Notes: generated from the letters alone by a model not told the origin. Positions 6,965 to 16,291 are shown, counted from the first letter of the stretch. The stretch is DNA of 64,000 nucleotides from Bacteroidales bacterium (GCA_009877105.1 WXFD01000043.1:367602-431601), one strand, 5' to 3'. Translations and numbers: made by a program.

Positions 6965-9284
6965 TCAGCCAGATCTGACCATCCTTGACAGGAATATCAT
7001 TTGTGGATATTGAGATCTCTCCTTTAACTGAAGTGGCATTGATCTTCCTGTCGCGGAGGATCTCGTTCAGTGCATATTTACCATCGGATTTTACCTTGAT
7101 CCTGATAACGGCCCTGCCAGGAGTTTTGCCATGATTCATCACATAGAGGACAAGACCTCCGGAATGTTCATGGAGTCTGACAACCAGAGGATTGTCTGCA
7201 TCGCCTTCCTGCTCGGCAGAATATGGTCTGTCAATATTTGCCCAGTCAACGATCCCGAGAAGGAATTCGTTGACGTTCCTGTTTGCCGAATCCTGGACAA
7301 CCAGCCGCTGGGTTGACTGATCCCACAATGAACCTCTCGAATTTGCCATTGCCAGGAATGATCCCACGAAGATAGTCTGGCCCTTTCCGTAGCCAGATGC
7401 AACGATTGCCGGAGTTCCGTCATCAAATGCGGCCAGTATCCTTACCTGTTTACGGTTTTTCAGGGGCTCGAGCGATTCGGCGAACCGGGAGCCGGTGATA
7501 ATGCTGCCGGGTTCAAGATGCCTCATTGCCTCATGTGAGCCGTCTGTCACCCGGATGGGCACTTTGGAAAGAGTTCTGACCTTACTCTCACGTACCCCGA
7601 AAACCTCACTCAGTCCTAGTCCGGGTATCACATCTGAAGAATAGCCTCTTTCATCGTTCCAGGCGAGCCTGGCTTCCGAAAGCACACGACCGCCGTTCTT
7701 AACGTATTCCCCAAGGCTCTCTGCGGCTTTCCTGTTGAACATAAGTGCATAGGGTACAATTATAAGTTTATACTGGGATAAGTCGCCTGATTCGAGATCC
7801 AGCCTGTGAATAAAGTCGACTGGGATATTCTGGTCGGAGAGGAACCTGTAATACCCTATCAACGAATTGATATGACCATCTTCCTGTGTTGTCCTCCTGG
7901 TGCCGCCTACCATCTGCGACCATGGATTATAGAGAAGCGCGATCTGTGACCTGACCGGTTTGGCCCTGCTGAGAACGACGCCGTTCCTATCGATGAGGCT
8001 TGCCAGCTTTCCCAGTTCCACTGCTCTCTCGGTCAGTGAACCATCGAGATTGATCAGTCCGTAGCCGCCTGATTCATACCCCGACGACATGGGGTAGTAT
8101 GCATAAGCGAAAATTCCCTTGGCTCCTGTTGCCAGGCTGGAAAGCGCCCAGATCCTGTGGTCTTCGGGTGTTACCGGGTCGCTTATGTTAAGCCCGACGG
8201 TACCAAATCCTGCCTGGAATTCCCCCACATAATAGCCGCCGTTCTTCCTGTTTGCACTGTAGGAGAAGTCGGCAGCTGCCATGAATCTCCACGGGACCCA
8301 GTCACCGGGAAGATTATGCTTTGGATATTGCGAAAGACCGTAATAATCGACCTGGGCAGCCATCAGGAAATCATCTTCTGCGCCTGAACCGTATGGTGAT
8401 GAAAACAGTGAAACAGGCGAGGCATGGGCTGTTGCCACATGATCTTTGTCAAATGTCCTTACAGCATCATATCTCAGCCTGAGGTCTTCCGCCATTTTCT
8501 GGTATATGAAATTCTTCCAGTCCATGAAATCGGAGTATGTAAGAATGGTACCGAAGCGGGGGGCTTCAACATCCTCCCATTTTTCAAAATTCCTGTACCA
8601 TGTTCTATTGAGATCAGCGAGCGAGTTGTACCTGGTTCTCAGCCATTGCCTGAAACGTTCCTGGGTATGGGGGCAGAAACAATACTGTGCGTCGGGTATC
8701 CAGGCCGGCCATCCCCACTGGACCATCAGGGGTTCGCTCCACAGGTCCCATCCGTAAAAGCTTGAATACTGAACGGCAATTTTTGCTGCCTCCTTATAGA
8801 AATTGGTAAATAATTCCCTTATTCCCGAATGGTCGATGCAATATCCGGGAGCCACCTGGGGCTTGATTTTGTCGCCGTTCTGAGCTTCAAACAAGCCATC
8901 TGAAAACTCTTTGCCCACCCAGTCGGGTGCTGATTCGCCATAGACCTGGATGATCACCTTCAGGCCGAGTTCTCGGGCCAGTTCAAGAATGATCCTCAGA
9001 TTCTCGAAATTGTATTTTCCTTTAACCGGTTCACAGTGCGACCACTCGATCCAAGTTTTAACTGAGTTGAATCCCAGGGATTTTATCTGGACCATATCCT
9101 TTTTCCACTCTTCCCGCGACCCCGGGGTGACCTCCGACAGCATTGTCGCCCTTTCCTTTCCTCCGCTGTACCAGACGGCAAAGGGGAAAAACTGTTCCTT
9201 GTTGTACGCGGGTTTTTCCTGTGCCTGCAGGATATTTCCAACTAGTAGCAATAACAAAATTCTGACAAGGAATAATTTTTTCAT
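6948..9284 (-). CDS. GH42-like beta-galactosidase, secreted
   Basis: 778 residues with a signal peptide ending near residue 22 (LQAQ). A TIM barrel of clan GH-A is followed by a GATase1-like trimerisation domain (about 440-650) and a beta-sandwich, the GH42 order. The nucleophile is read as Glu355 in YYVGEFQAG. The acid/base is Glu184 in WDLWSEP, where Ser replaces the Asn that normally precedes the acid/base in this clan. GH42 enzymes release terminal beta-galactose; here a related sugar is equally possible. It lies 44 nt after the ceramidase-like gene in the same direction, so cotranscription is likely. The reading frame just downstream raises the possibility of a truncated C-terminus. Confidence 0.82.
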   Translation of the reverse strand: MKKLFLVRILLLLLVGNILQAQEKPAYNKEQFFPFAVWYSGGKERATMLSEVTPGSREEWKKDMVQIKSLGFNSVKTWIEWSHCEPVKGKYNFENLRIILELARELGLKVIIQVYGESAPDWVGKEFSDGLFEAQNGDKIKPQVAPGYCIDHSGIRELFTNFYKEAAKIAVQYSSFYGWDLWSEPLMVQWGWPAWIPDAQYCFCPHTQERFRQWLRTRYNSLADLNRTWYRNFEKWEDVEAPRFGTILTYSDFMDWKNFIYQKMAEDLRLRYDAVRTFDKDHVATAHASPVSLFSSPYGSGAEDDFLMAAQVDYYGLSQYPKHNLPGDWVPWRFMAAADFSYSANRKNGGYYVGEFQAGFGTVGLNISDPVTPEDHRIWALSSLATGAKGIFAYAYYPMSSGYESGGYGLINLDGSLTERAVELGKLASLIDRNGVVLSRAKPVRSQIALLYNPWSQMVGGTRRTTQEDGHINSLIGYYRFLSDQNIPVDFIHRLDLESGDLSQYKLIIVPYALMFNRKAAESLGEYVKNGGRVLSEARLAWNDERGYSSDVIPGLGLSEVFGVRESKVRTLSKVPIRVTDGSHEAMRHLEPGSIITGSRFAESLEPLKNRKQVRILAAFDDGTPAIVASGYGKGQTIFVGSFLAMANSRGSLWDQSTQRLVVQDSANRNVNEFLLGIVDWANIDRPYSAEQEGDADNPLVVRLHEHSGGLVLYVMNHGKTPGRAVIRIKVKSDGKYALNEILRDRKINATSVKGEISISTNDIPVKDGQIWLIEKAR

Positions 9285-9328
9285 TGTGATTTGATAATTA
9301 TGTATGATCCGTTAAAATCTATGATTTT

Positions 9329-10627
9329 TCATCTGCCTTCCTTTAGCAGTTTGCTCATTGCCGCCATCAGGATTGTCTCGCATGAAGGGTCGAGCCGTGC
9401 CACCTCCACCTCGTAACCGCCCCTTGTGAAGGCGTCTGCCGTTGGGATATAGCCGGGACTGTAGTCGCCGTAGGCAGCCATTGCCACAAAAAGGTCGGGA
9501 CGCATTGCCTTGGCTGCCAGCTGATATTCTACAAACAGTTCCCCCGGCATGAACAATATCTTCGACCGGCCCATGGACAGGCATCCAATGTCAAACTTTT
9601 CGGAGATGTTGAATCTTTTCAGGAACTCAGAATTGACTTTTGCATCCTTTATGCTGTCCACGGGCAGCGAAATGGTTTCCGTTTTCCAGTCAACCGATCC
9701 GGGTGAGATCTTTTCCCTTGAGGATGACTCAAATGCCTGTTTCATCCCTGCGGCCAGTCGCTCGGCGAGGATCAGCCTGTTTTCGTGGGAGCCGTCATTG
9801 TATTTGCCCGCTCCCAGGTTGCTGCCGGCACCGTTGAAATGGATATGGAGGGCATCAGGTACCGCGAGCTGCCTGAAGAAACGTGCAACCCCCGGGAAAT
9901 CGGGATTTGCTATTCCAAGGCGGTAATAGCTCTGGGGATGTGTGGCATAAAAGCTCATAACCGCAAGAGGCTTGTCATTGTTCCAGAAGCTGACGAGGGA
10001 AACCATCGGGTCTATCAGTCCTTCCGGCTCGGCCCGGAGCGCAGGGTCAGCGGTTGCAGTGAAGCGGGTTGCGCGGATTTTACCGTCAGGGCCCTGTATC
10101 CTGCGGTTCGAGGCAACCTTTTCCACGGGTGCCGAGCCAAGGCCGATATGCGTCACAGGCTGGGCTTTTTCCATTGCAGCACCAACAGCCATCTCCATTC
10201 TGTGCAGAACTGCAAGGACAAAATCATTTCTTATGTCACCCACGGGTGCGTCATGCTGGTGCAACGTATGAACAGCAACCCTGTCGGGAGTGGTACCCGC
10301 TGCAAGGGCAAGTGCTCGCCTGAATTCACGGTGCGACTCATTGCCGATGCCGATCCAGTCGATTGCAACAAGCACCACCGGATCGCCTGCCCCGACAAGG
10401 ATTATTCCTTTTGCCCTCAGCCCGAGATCCCACGTGCCGGTGCACCGGTCATAAGCCAGCTGGTAACCGACAGGAGGGGTGGCATCAACGTCAAAAACAG
10501 CAATTTTCAATGAATTTGATTCCTGCCAGGCAGGTGTTCTGGTTTCTTCCGCGCTTACCGGCCCGTGATTCATCCATACAAGCAGCGGGATAAGCAGAAT
10601 GAGTTTACATGGGTTAAATACTCTCAT
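9329..10627 (-). CDS. Neutral/alkaline ceramidase-like secreted hydrolase (copy A)
   Basis: 432 residues from the ATG at 10627, which gives a good signal peptide (MRVFNPCKLILLIPLLVWMN) and begins one nt after the preceding gene's stop; a longer frame to 10660 would add 11 hydrophilic residues. The body resembles the N-terminal domain of neutral ceramidases: an IAVFDVDATPPVGY-type opening, an LVAIDWIGIG strand, an HTLHQHDAPVGD motif for metal-binding histidines, and an FNGAGSNLG glycine loop. True neutral ceramidases are longer and cut the N-acyl bond of ceramide. This short form more likely acts on another amide or ester. Its neighbour at 13334-14749 is a paralogue, and the two flank the DegT pair. 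Confidence 0.75.
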   Translation of the reverse strand: MRVFNPCKLILLIPLLVWMNHGPVSAEETRTPAWQESNSLKIAVFDVDATPPVGYQLAYDRCTGTWDLGLRAKGIILVGAGDPVVLVAIDWIGIGNESHREFRRALALAAGTTPDRVAVHTLHQHDAPVGDIRNDFVLAVLHRMEMAVGAAMEKAQPVTHIGLGSAPVEKVASNRRIQGPDGKIRATRFTATADPALRAEPEGLIDPMVSLVSFWNNDKPLAVMSFYATHPQSYYRLGIANPDFPGVARFFRQLAVPDALHIHFNGAGSNLGAGKYNDGSHENRLILAERLAAGMKQAFESSSREKISPGSVDWKTETISLPVDSIKDAKVNSEFLKRFNISEKFDIGCLSMGRSKILFMPGELFVEYQLAAKAMRPDLFVAMAAYGDYSPGYIPTADAFTRGGYEVEVARLDPSCETILMAAMSKLLKEGR

Positions 10628-10628
10628 C

Positions 10629-11918
10629 TCAGATACTGTTAAGTTTGTCCCTGTTTTCATAGACTTTTACAATGGCATCATAGATCCCGTCGAGATATTG
10701 TTTGCCGGATGCCGTGGGAACATCGAGGGTAAGCATTTCCTCGTCGCATACAATGTCACAAACCGGACATTCGAGTTCTTCCCGGTATTTTTTGAACCTT
10801 TCAGCAGGATAGAATTTATTGTAAACCTTCAGATCGCTAATGTGCTTCCTGATGACATCCGATTTGTGAAACCCGTACTTTATATAGCTGCCGGCATTTA
10901 CACCCTCGGCAGAGAGTGCCTTGATGAATTTTTCACGCGGCGCCCCGTTGAATTTGTCCTTCCTGTATGAAGTCATGAAAAGCCACCATGCCGATGTGCC
11001 AGTCCCTTCATAGAGCTTCTGAAGACCGATTCCGGGAAAATCCCTGAGCTTTGCCCTCATGTACCATGCATTTTCATTGCGTTTGTCGTGCCTTGCTTTC
11101 AGTGTTTCAAGCTGCGGCAGAAGCAATGCGGCCTCAAATTCGTTCATCCGGTATTTGGCGCCGATGACTGCATGCTGACCTGAACGGGTTGTGCCATGAT
11201 TCATCACAGTGAAACACTTGTCCATGAGCGTTTCGTCATCCCCGATCACTGCACCTCCTTCGCCGCAGGCAATGTTCTTGCTTGCCTGGAAGCTGAAGCA
11301 GCCAAGGTCGCCGATTGTTCCAAGCTTTCTGCCCTGGTATTCAGTCAGGTGTGCCTGACATGCATCCTCGATAACCGTAAGTTTATGCTTTGCGGCAATT
11401 GACATTATCCTTTCCATGTTGGCAGGCTGGCCCCCAATATGTACGGGGATTATGGCCCTTGTGTTCTCATTGATCTTTTTTTCAACATCATCCGGGTCAA
11501 GCTGGAACGATTCCCTGTCGAGGTCGGCGAATACCGGCAATGCCCGGCAGAACAGCACGGCTGATATCGTACCTATATCGGTATAGGGAGAGGTTATAAC
11601 TTCATCACCTGCCCCTATGCCCAGAGCTTCAACGCAGGTATTAAGTGCCTGGGTTCCTGCACCGGTTGAAACGCAGTAACGGGTTCCCATGAAGCGGGCG
11701 AACTCTTTTTCGAAAGTTGGCACAGTGCCGTTAGGTGACTGTATCCTGCACCATATGCCGCTTTTCGTTGTTCTGACGATCGATTCAATCATCTTGTCGT
11801 CAACATAGGGGCCCGCAGGCATGGCTGCCATGGCAGCGGAAATCACCGGCTCTCCTCCCAGTATGGCAAGCTTGCCGGCAGTGCTGCCTGACTTAATGGT
11901 AATACTGTCTGTATTCAT
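10629..11918 (-). CDS. DegT/DnrJ/EryC1/StrS family PLP-dependent aminotransferase (cytoplasmic copy)
   Basis: 429 residues, the family's usual length, with no signal peptide. The N-terminal LAILGGEPVI start is typical of inosose-type and amino-sugar aminotransferases. The PLP-binding lysine is read as Lys214 in SFQASKNIACGEGG, and IEDACQAH gives the pyridine-contacting Asp. The family transfers an amino group to or from keto sugars or ketocyclitols. It is a close paralogue of the next gene, 17 nt upstream; both end in VYENRDKLNSI, which indicates a tandem duplication. The pairing with Gfo/Idh dehydrogenases echoes oxidation-transamination pairs in kanosamine and inosamine pathways. The direction here (synthesis or breakdown) is unknown. 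Confidence 0.86.
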   Translation of the reverse strand: MNTDSITIKSGSTAGKLAILGGEPVISAAMAAMPAGPYVDDKMIESIVRTTKSGIWCRIQSPNGTVPTFEKEFARFMGTRYCVSTGAGTQALNTCVEALGIGAGDEVITSPYTDIGTISAVLFCRALPVFADLDRESFQLDPDDVEKKINENTRAIIPVHIGGQPANMERIMSIAAKHKLTVIEDACQAHLTEYQGRKLGTIGDLGCFSFQASKNIACGEGGAVIGDDETLMDKCFTVMNHGTTRSGQHAVIGAKYRMNEFEAALLLPQLETLKARHDKRNENAWYMRAKLRDFPGIGLQKLYEGTGTSAWWLFMTSYRKDKFNGAPREKFIKALSAEGVNAGSYIKYGFHKSDVIRKHISDLKVYNKFYPAERFKKYREELECPVCDIVCDEEMLTLDVPTASGKQYLDGIYDAIVKVYENRDKLNSI

Positions 11919-11935
11919 ATCATTGGTCCTTTCTG

Positions 11936-13273
11936 TCAGATTGAATTAAGCTTATCCCTGTTTTCATAAACCTTCATTATGGCATTCACGATATCATCCA
12001 TGTCTGCAAGGGTTCCAAGCAACGGGCCCGAAGCCCAGATCATTGCCATCTCGTCGCAAACCCTGTCGCATACCGGAAGATGGAGCTGGTCCCTGAATCT
12101 CTTCAGCCGTTCGGGAGGGAACATTTTAGTGTAAACGGGCTGTTTAAGTATAAACTCCGTCCAGGGTTCCCTGTGCAGGCCCTTTGCAATATACGGGCTC
12201 AGTTCTATTCCTTCGGCTGCCAGTGCTTTCAGGAATTTGCTCCTGTCAGCATTGTTGAAATACTCCTTTTTATATGCCATCATATAAAGGTAATAGGAGC
12301 CGCTGGTTGTTCCGGGGTACAGTTTCTGCGGCACCAGCCCCGGGAATTTCCTGAGCTTTGAGGTCAGATAGGCAGCGTTCCGGTTACGGATCGCGAATCT
12401 TTCCTTTGCTCCTTCCAACTGGCTGAGAAGCAGGGCAGCTTCAAATTCGGTCATCCTGTACTTGGTTCCGATGATCCTGTGGCTGCCGTTCATCATAACC
12501 GAAAACACCCTGTCCATCAGCGCTTCATCATTGCCGATCACAGCACCGCCTTCGCCGCAGGCGATGGTCTTGGATGTCTGAAAACTGAAACATCCCAGCT
12601 CACCCACGGTTCCTAATTTTTTTCCCTGGTATTCACCGAGGTGTCCCTGGCACGAATCCTCGATCACCCTGAGTTTATGCTTTTTTGCAATGGCATTTAT
12701 CCGGGCCATGTTGCAGGGCTGTCCTCCCATGTCAACAGGCATGATGGCTTTTGTTGCAGGTGTGATCTTCCTTTCAACATCAGCCGGATCAATCTGGAAT
12801 GATGCCGGATCAAGATCTGCCATAACCGGCAGGGCACGCGATGTAAGAATGGAGGAAATAGTCCCCATGTCGGTATATGGCGATGTGATCACCTCGTCGC
12901 CGGCACCTATTCCCATTGCCTCTACACAGCAGCTCAGAGCCTGTGTACCCGATCCGGTTGTTACGCATCTTTTTGCGCCCATAAGAGCAGCAAATTCCTT
13001 TTCAAAGGTCGGAACGGATCCGGTTTCTGACTGTATTCTTGACCATATTCCGCTTTTCGTGGTTCTGATCATGGCGTCGATCATCTTCTGATCGACGTAC
13101 GGCCAGTCGGGCCATTTTTTGGGAGGTATTGCAGGGATGCCTCCAAGAATGGCCAGCCTGCCGGCGTCATTGCCAGTCTTTCCAAGCACCGGTACGGAGC
13201 CGGCAATGGCAGCAACAGAACCTGCTGACACCGAGGCAATAAAACGTCTTCTTGTTAAAATGCGTTTCGTCAT
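11936..13273 (-). CDS. DegT family PLP-dependent enzyme with a Tat signal peptide
   Basis: 445 residues. The N-terminus MTKRILTRRRFIASVSAGSV is a twin-arginine signal followed by a hydrophobic stretch, and the mature part starts at LAILGGIPAIPP. All core motifs are intact: the PLP lysine is read as Lys235 in FQTSKTIACGEGG and the Asp in IEDSCQGH. A PLP aminotransferase sent out of the cytoplasm is unusual, though Tat export of a folded holoenzyme would be compatible with a bound cofactor. It is a tandem paralogue of the gene at 10629-11918, which lacks this signal, so the two copies probably work in different compartments. Substrate unknown. Confidence 0.85.
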   Translation of the reverse strand: MTKRILTRRRFIASVSAGSVAAIAGSVPVLGKTGNDAGRLAILGGIPAIPPKKWPDWPYVDQKMIDAMIRTTKSGIWSRIQSETGSVPTFEKEFAALMGAKRCVTTGSGTQALSCCVEAMGIGAGDEVITSPYTDMGTISSILTSRALPVMADLDPASFQIDPADVERKITPATKAIMPVDMGGQPCNMARINAIAKKHKLRVIEDSCQGHLGEYQGKKLGTVGELGCFSFQTSKTIACGEGGAVIGNDEALMDRVFSVMMNGSHRIIGTKYRMTEFEAALLLSQLEGAKERFAIRNRNAAYLTSKLRKFPGLVPQKLYPGTTSGSYYLYMMAYKKEYFNNADRSKFLKALAAEGIELSPYIAKGLHREPWTEFILKQPVYTKMFPPERLKRFRDQLHLPVCDRVCDEMAMIWASGPLLGTLADMDDIVNAIMKVYENRDKLNSI

Positions 13274-13333
13274 TTCTTTTTCAGATTAAGGGTTGATTTG
13301 TTTTAATTCAGGTATTCAGGATGCAGGGCAGGA

Positions 13334-14749
13334 TTATCTTCCTGCCGTTTCATTGTGGTCAGGTGCCTCAATAGGTGTGATTCCCAGTTTCCCGGCTAGG
13401 CTCGACATTTCATTTATAATAGCTGTTTGGGTGTTACGGCTCCATGCCCTGGTAAAAAAAACCGAGCGTGTACCCTCATATCCCCCTTCGCTGAGGATGG
13501 TGTCGGAAGGTATGTAGGCCATAACATCATTGGTATATCCCATTACAAAGACATCCTGGCCGAACCTTTTTTTCAGCTCCAGGGCATATTCAACCACAAG
13601 CTCTCCTCCAAGGGCCATGATGATCTGGTCTCCAAGCTTCCAGACCTGGCACGGATAAGGATACCCGTTCCTGAATACCTCTCCGTTGTCGAGCCTGCGG
13701 ATAAGGGTTTGTGCCATCAGTTTCAGATATGGCGCAGTTGATGAAGTGTCGTGGATATGACCAAGCAATTCCTGCCTGTCGGGAGGGGAACCGTCAAACT
13801 GAAGCGGAATCTCAGAATAGGCGGTTTTCAGCAGCGGGACAAGTCTTTTCATTTTTTCATTGAGGACCCTGTCGACTGCTGCCGAAAGGGTTTGCCCGTA
13901 CTGGCGGGCAAGCGGGACACTTCTGCGGGGAAGGGGATTCTGGTCGGCTCCGGCACCCTGGAAAAAGAGTGCCGTTGTACCGGGATAAAGGTTTTCCAGT
14001 TCAATCTGGGCAAAACCGGGATAATCACCGCTTATCTGATAAAAATTCAGAACGGTTGAATGGCAGGCATAGCCGAAAACAATTGCCATGATCCCTCCCT
14101 GTTTCCTGTCGATCCTGAGCACGGGCACAGCGTAATCATTGGGCCCCTTCAGATCGGTGTAATATTCACTCATTGCCTCGGAATTATTCCGCCGGTTTAC
14201 CTGGAACCTTGCTGTTCCGTTCCCGGCACTGATTTCAACAGGAATCATCCTGTAGATGGCCCTGCCGACCATTTCCACTATTTTTTCGACAAAATCTTCA
14301 GAGTATTTCTTTACCTTTTTTTCCATTGCATCGTCGAGTGGATACCAGTTGGCCAGGGTGTCCCTCATAACCGGCCCCGAATGCGTGTGTGAGCAATTGA
14401 GTATTACCTGAGACCGGTGCAGGCCATATTCTTTTTCAAGCCTGTCCCTGATCTGTGTTGAGTAATGAATCGGGATCTCAAGGAGATCGTTGGTTATCAA
14501 TGCAGCCCTGTTTCCCAGGGAATCTTCTATAACCAGGACTTTGGACCAGATATCGTGCAACACTCCTTCCGACGGATGATCGCGTGAAGCATAACCTGCC
14601 AACCAAATGGATCCCTCCGGTGTAATATTGACTTTTGCAACTCCGGCCCTCCATCCGCGGGTTAATCCTGCCGGCTGTCCGTTCAGGAAATGACTGCTGG
14701 TTAAATGTATAAGAAGCAAAGCAGTAAATACGATCAGGAACTTTTTCAT
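13334..14749 (-). CDS. Neutral/alkaline ceramidase-like secreted hydrolase (copy B)
   Basis: 471 residues from the ATG at 14749, which gives a clean signal peptide (MKKFLIVFTALLLIHLTSS); a frame seven codons longer exists. It shows the neutral ceramidase N-terminal domain more clearly than copy A: AGVAKVNITPEGSIWLAGYA at the start of the mature protein, the zinc motif NCSHTHSGP, a cysteine-containing GYACHSTV strand, and ALFFQGAGADQNP. It lacks the C-terminal immunoglobulin-like domain of classical ceramidases. It is the first gene of the minus-strand run down to 5433. The divergent 200-nt gap to the DUF5063 gene should hold its promoter, but I saw no clear TAnnTTTG box there. Confidence 0.78.
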   Translation of the reverse strand: MKKFLIVFTALLLIHLTSSHFLNGQPAGLTRGWRAGVAKVNITPEGSIWLAGYASRDHPSEGVLHDIWSKVLVIEDSLGNRAALITNDLLEIPIHYSTQIRDRLEKEYGLHRSQVILNCSHTHSGPVMRDTLANWYPLDDAMEKKVKKYSEDFVEKIVEMVGRAIYRMIPVEISAGNGTARFQVNRRNNSEAMSEYYTDLKGPNDYAVPVLRIDRKQGGIMAIVFGYACHSTVLNFYQISGDYPGFAQIELENLYPGTTALFFQGAGADQNPLPRRSVPLARQYGQTLSAAVDRVLNEKMKRLVPLLKTAYSEIPLQFDGSPPDRQELLGHIHDTSSTAPYLKLMAQTLIRRLDNGEVFRNGYPYPCQVWKLGDQIIMALGGELVVEYALELKKRFGQDVFVMGYTNDVMAYIPSDTILSEGGYEGTRSVFFTRAWSRNTQTAIINEMSSLAGKLGITPIEAPDHNETAGR

Positions 14750-14951
14750 GACAAAACAGGTCTGGTCCAATTAAATTACTGATATCAACCGGCTTATTTA
14801 TGCTTAACAATATGGCGGAGCCAGGTTTTTATCAATTAGGGAATTTATTCAATTTATTTCTCAACGGCAAGCAAATTCTGCACTTTGTTCGGTTGATGCG
14901 AAACATCGCATTGAATTTATGACTTATTTTGCCGGGAGGTATATTAATGAA

Positions 14952-15575
14952 ATGAATAAGAAATCAGATCCGGTCTATTCGCGAAGCGTTGTGGAATTTG
15001 TTGCTGCAGCCAATGAGTTTTGCAAATACGCCGAGCATGGTTCTGAAGTTCCTGGTGATGAACTGCTGAGAATATTTCAACGTCTTCTGCCATACCTGTA
15101 CATCAAGGCTTCCCTTCTTCCGGCCCCGGAACCGGTTTTTGAGGATGGCAATGAAAAGTTCGTTACCGAGGCTGACTGGAACAGGGTTCATGATACATTG
15201 AAGGACCGGTTTGGCGCTGCTGATGACTATTACGAGGTGTTTGACGAGAGGATTGCGGACGGAGGGGAGCCGGTTATTGCCTCCCTGTCTGAGAATTTTG
15301 CTGATATTTACCAGGATCTCAAGGACTTCCTGTTATTGTACCAGACCGGCTCAAAGGAGGTCATGAATGACGCTGTCTGGGAATGCCGGATGAATTTTGA
15401 GAATATCTGGGGTCAAAAACTGGTAAATTCACTTAGGGCTATCCACAGGTTCATCTATTCGGGTGAATCGACAGATATTGCAGAAAATGGCGGGAGTGAT
15501 TCCTATGAAAGGGATAAATCCGAATGGTTTATTTCCCGCCGTCAAAAGGAATTCAGGGAAGATGCTGAGGAATAA
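14952..15575 (+). CDS. DUF5063 domain-containing protein
   Basis: 207 residues from the second ATG (14952); a frame starting at 14919 would add 11 residues, but family members begin near the MNKKSDPVYSRSVVEFV sequence. It is an acidic, all-helical soluble protein without signal peptide. It matches what I recall of the DUF5063 family, found in Bacteroidota and usually placed next to a 3'-5' exonuclease gene, as here (14-nt overlap with the next gene). The overlap suggests translational coupling and a joint function, perhaps in RNA or DNA processing. No catalytic motif is visible. Confidence 0.75.
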   Translation: MNKKSDPVYSRSVVEFVAAANEFCKYAEHGSEVPGDELLRIFQRLLPYLYIKASLLPAPEPVFEDGNEKFVTEADWNRVHDTLKDRFGAADDYYEVFDERIADGGEPVIASLSENFADIYQDLKDFLLLYQTGSKEVMNDAVWECRMNFENIWGQKLVNSLRAIHRFIYSGESTDIAENGGSDSYERDKSEWFISRRQKEFREDAEE

Positions 15576-16149
15576 TTATCCTGCCACTATTTCGGCAGAA
15601 GAAATAGCATTGAAGGAATTGTCCTGGTTCAGAGGTGAGATTGTGCTGATTGATAATATGGCGGCTTTCAGGAAAACTTTTCCCAGGCTGATTGGTTCTC
15701 CCTTTCTGGGATTTGACACCGAGACCAAACCCTCTTTCAGGAAAGGCAGGAAAAACAGGGTTTCGCTGCTTCAGCTGGCAAACAGCGAGCTTGCCTGTCT
15801 GTTCAGGATCAACAGGATCGGTATTCCCGATCCATTGACTGAACTTCTGGCCAGTCCCGACGTCATCAAGGCCGGGGTGGCAGTTCATGACGATATCAGC
15901 TTCCTGAAACGTATCAACGGCTTCGTACCTTCGGGGTTTATTGACCTTCAGAAATTCGTGAAGGAATACGGGATACAGAATTCGGGGCTGAAGAAGCTGG
16001 CAGCGATTGTACTTGGGATCAGGATATCCAAACGGCAGCAGGTATCCGACTGGGAGGCTGACGAACTAACCGAAGCACAGATAATTTATGCTGCAACCGA
16101 TGCATGGATCTGTCACCAGATATATGACAGACTTACGAAAAAGGGTTGA
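15562..16149 (+). CDS. RNase D-like 3'-5' exonuclease domain protein
   Basis: 195 residues from the ATG at 15562, overlapping the DUF5063 gene by 14 nt; a longer frame from 15463 overlaps far more and is less likely. The DEDD exonuclease motifs are present: LGFDTETKPSF (motif I, Asp and Glu), VHDDISFLKR (motif II region) and YAATDAWICHQIYD (motif III, DEDDy type with Tyr). It lacks HRDC domains, so it is a single-domain member of the WRN-exo/RNase D group. It should trim RNA or DNA ends with two metal ions in the cytoplasm. True substrate unknown. Confidence 0.85.
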   Translation: MLRNNYPATISAEEIALKELSWFRGEIVLIDNMAAFRKTFPRLIGSPFLGFDTETKPSFRKGRKNRVSLLQLANSELACLFRINRIGIPDPLTELLASPDVIKAGVAVHDDISFLKRINGFVPSGFIDLQKFVKEYGIQNSGLKKLAAIVLGIRISKRQQVSDWEADELTEAQIIYAATDAWICHQIYDRLTKKG

Positions 16150-16291
16150 GGATCGTTTTCTTCAGGATCTCCCGTGGGTTGCGCGCAGGTGCTTCAGGCG
16201 GAAAGTATGAAAATCCAGCCCGGCCTTTTGCAGCGATTGCCGGATAATACGATTTCCGGAAATTATGGTTAACACCTGGAATTATTTTAAT

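Noticed and set aside
9785..10513. 242-codon plus-strand open frame opposite the ceramidase-like gene
   Set aside because: Antisense shadow: the minus-strand frame has signal peptide, family motifs and full length, whereas this translation is cysteine- and arginine-rich with no fold.
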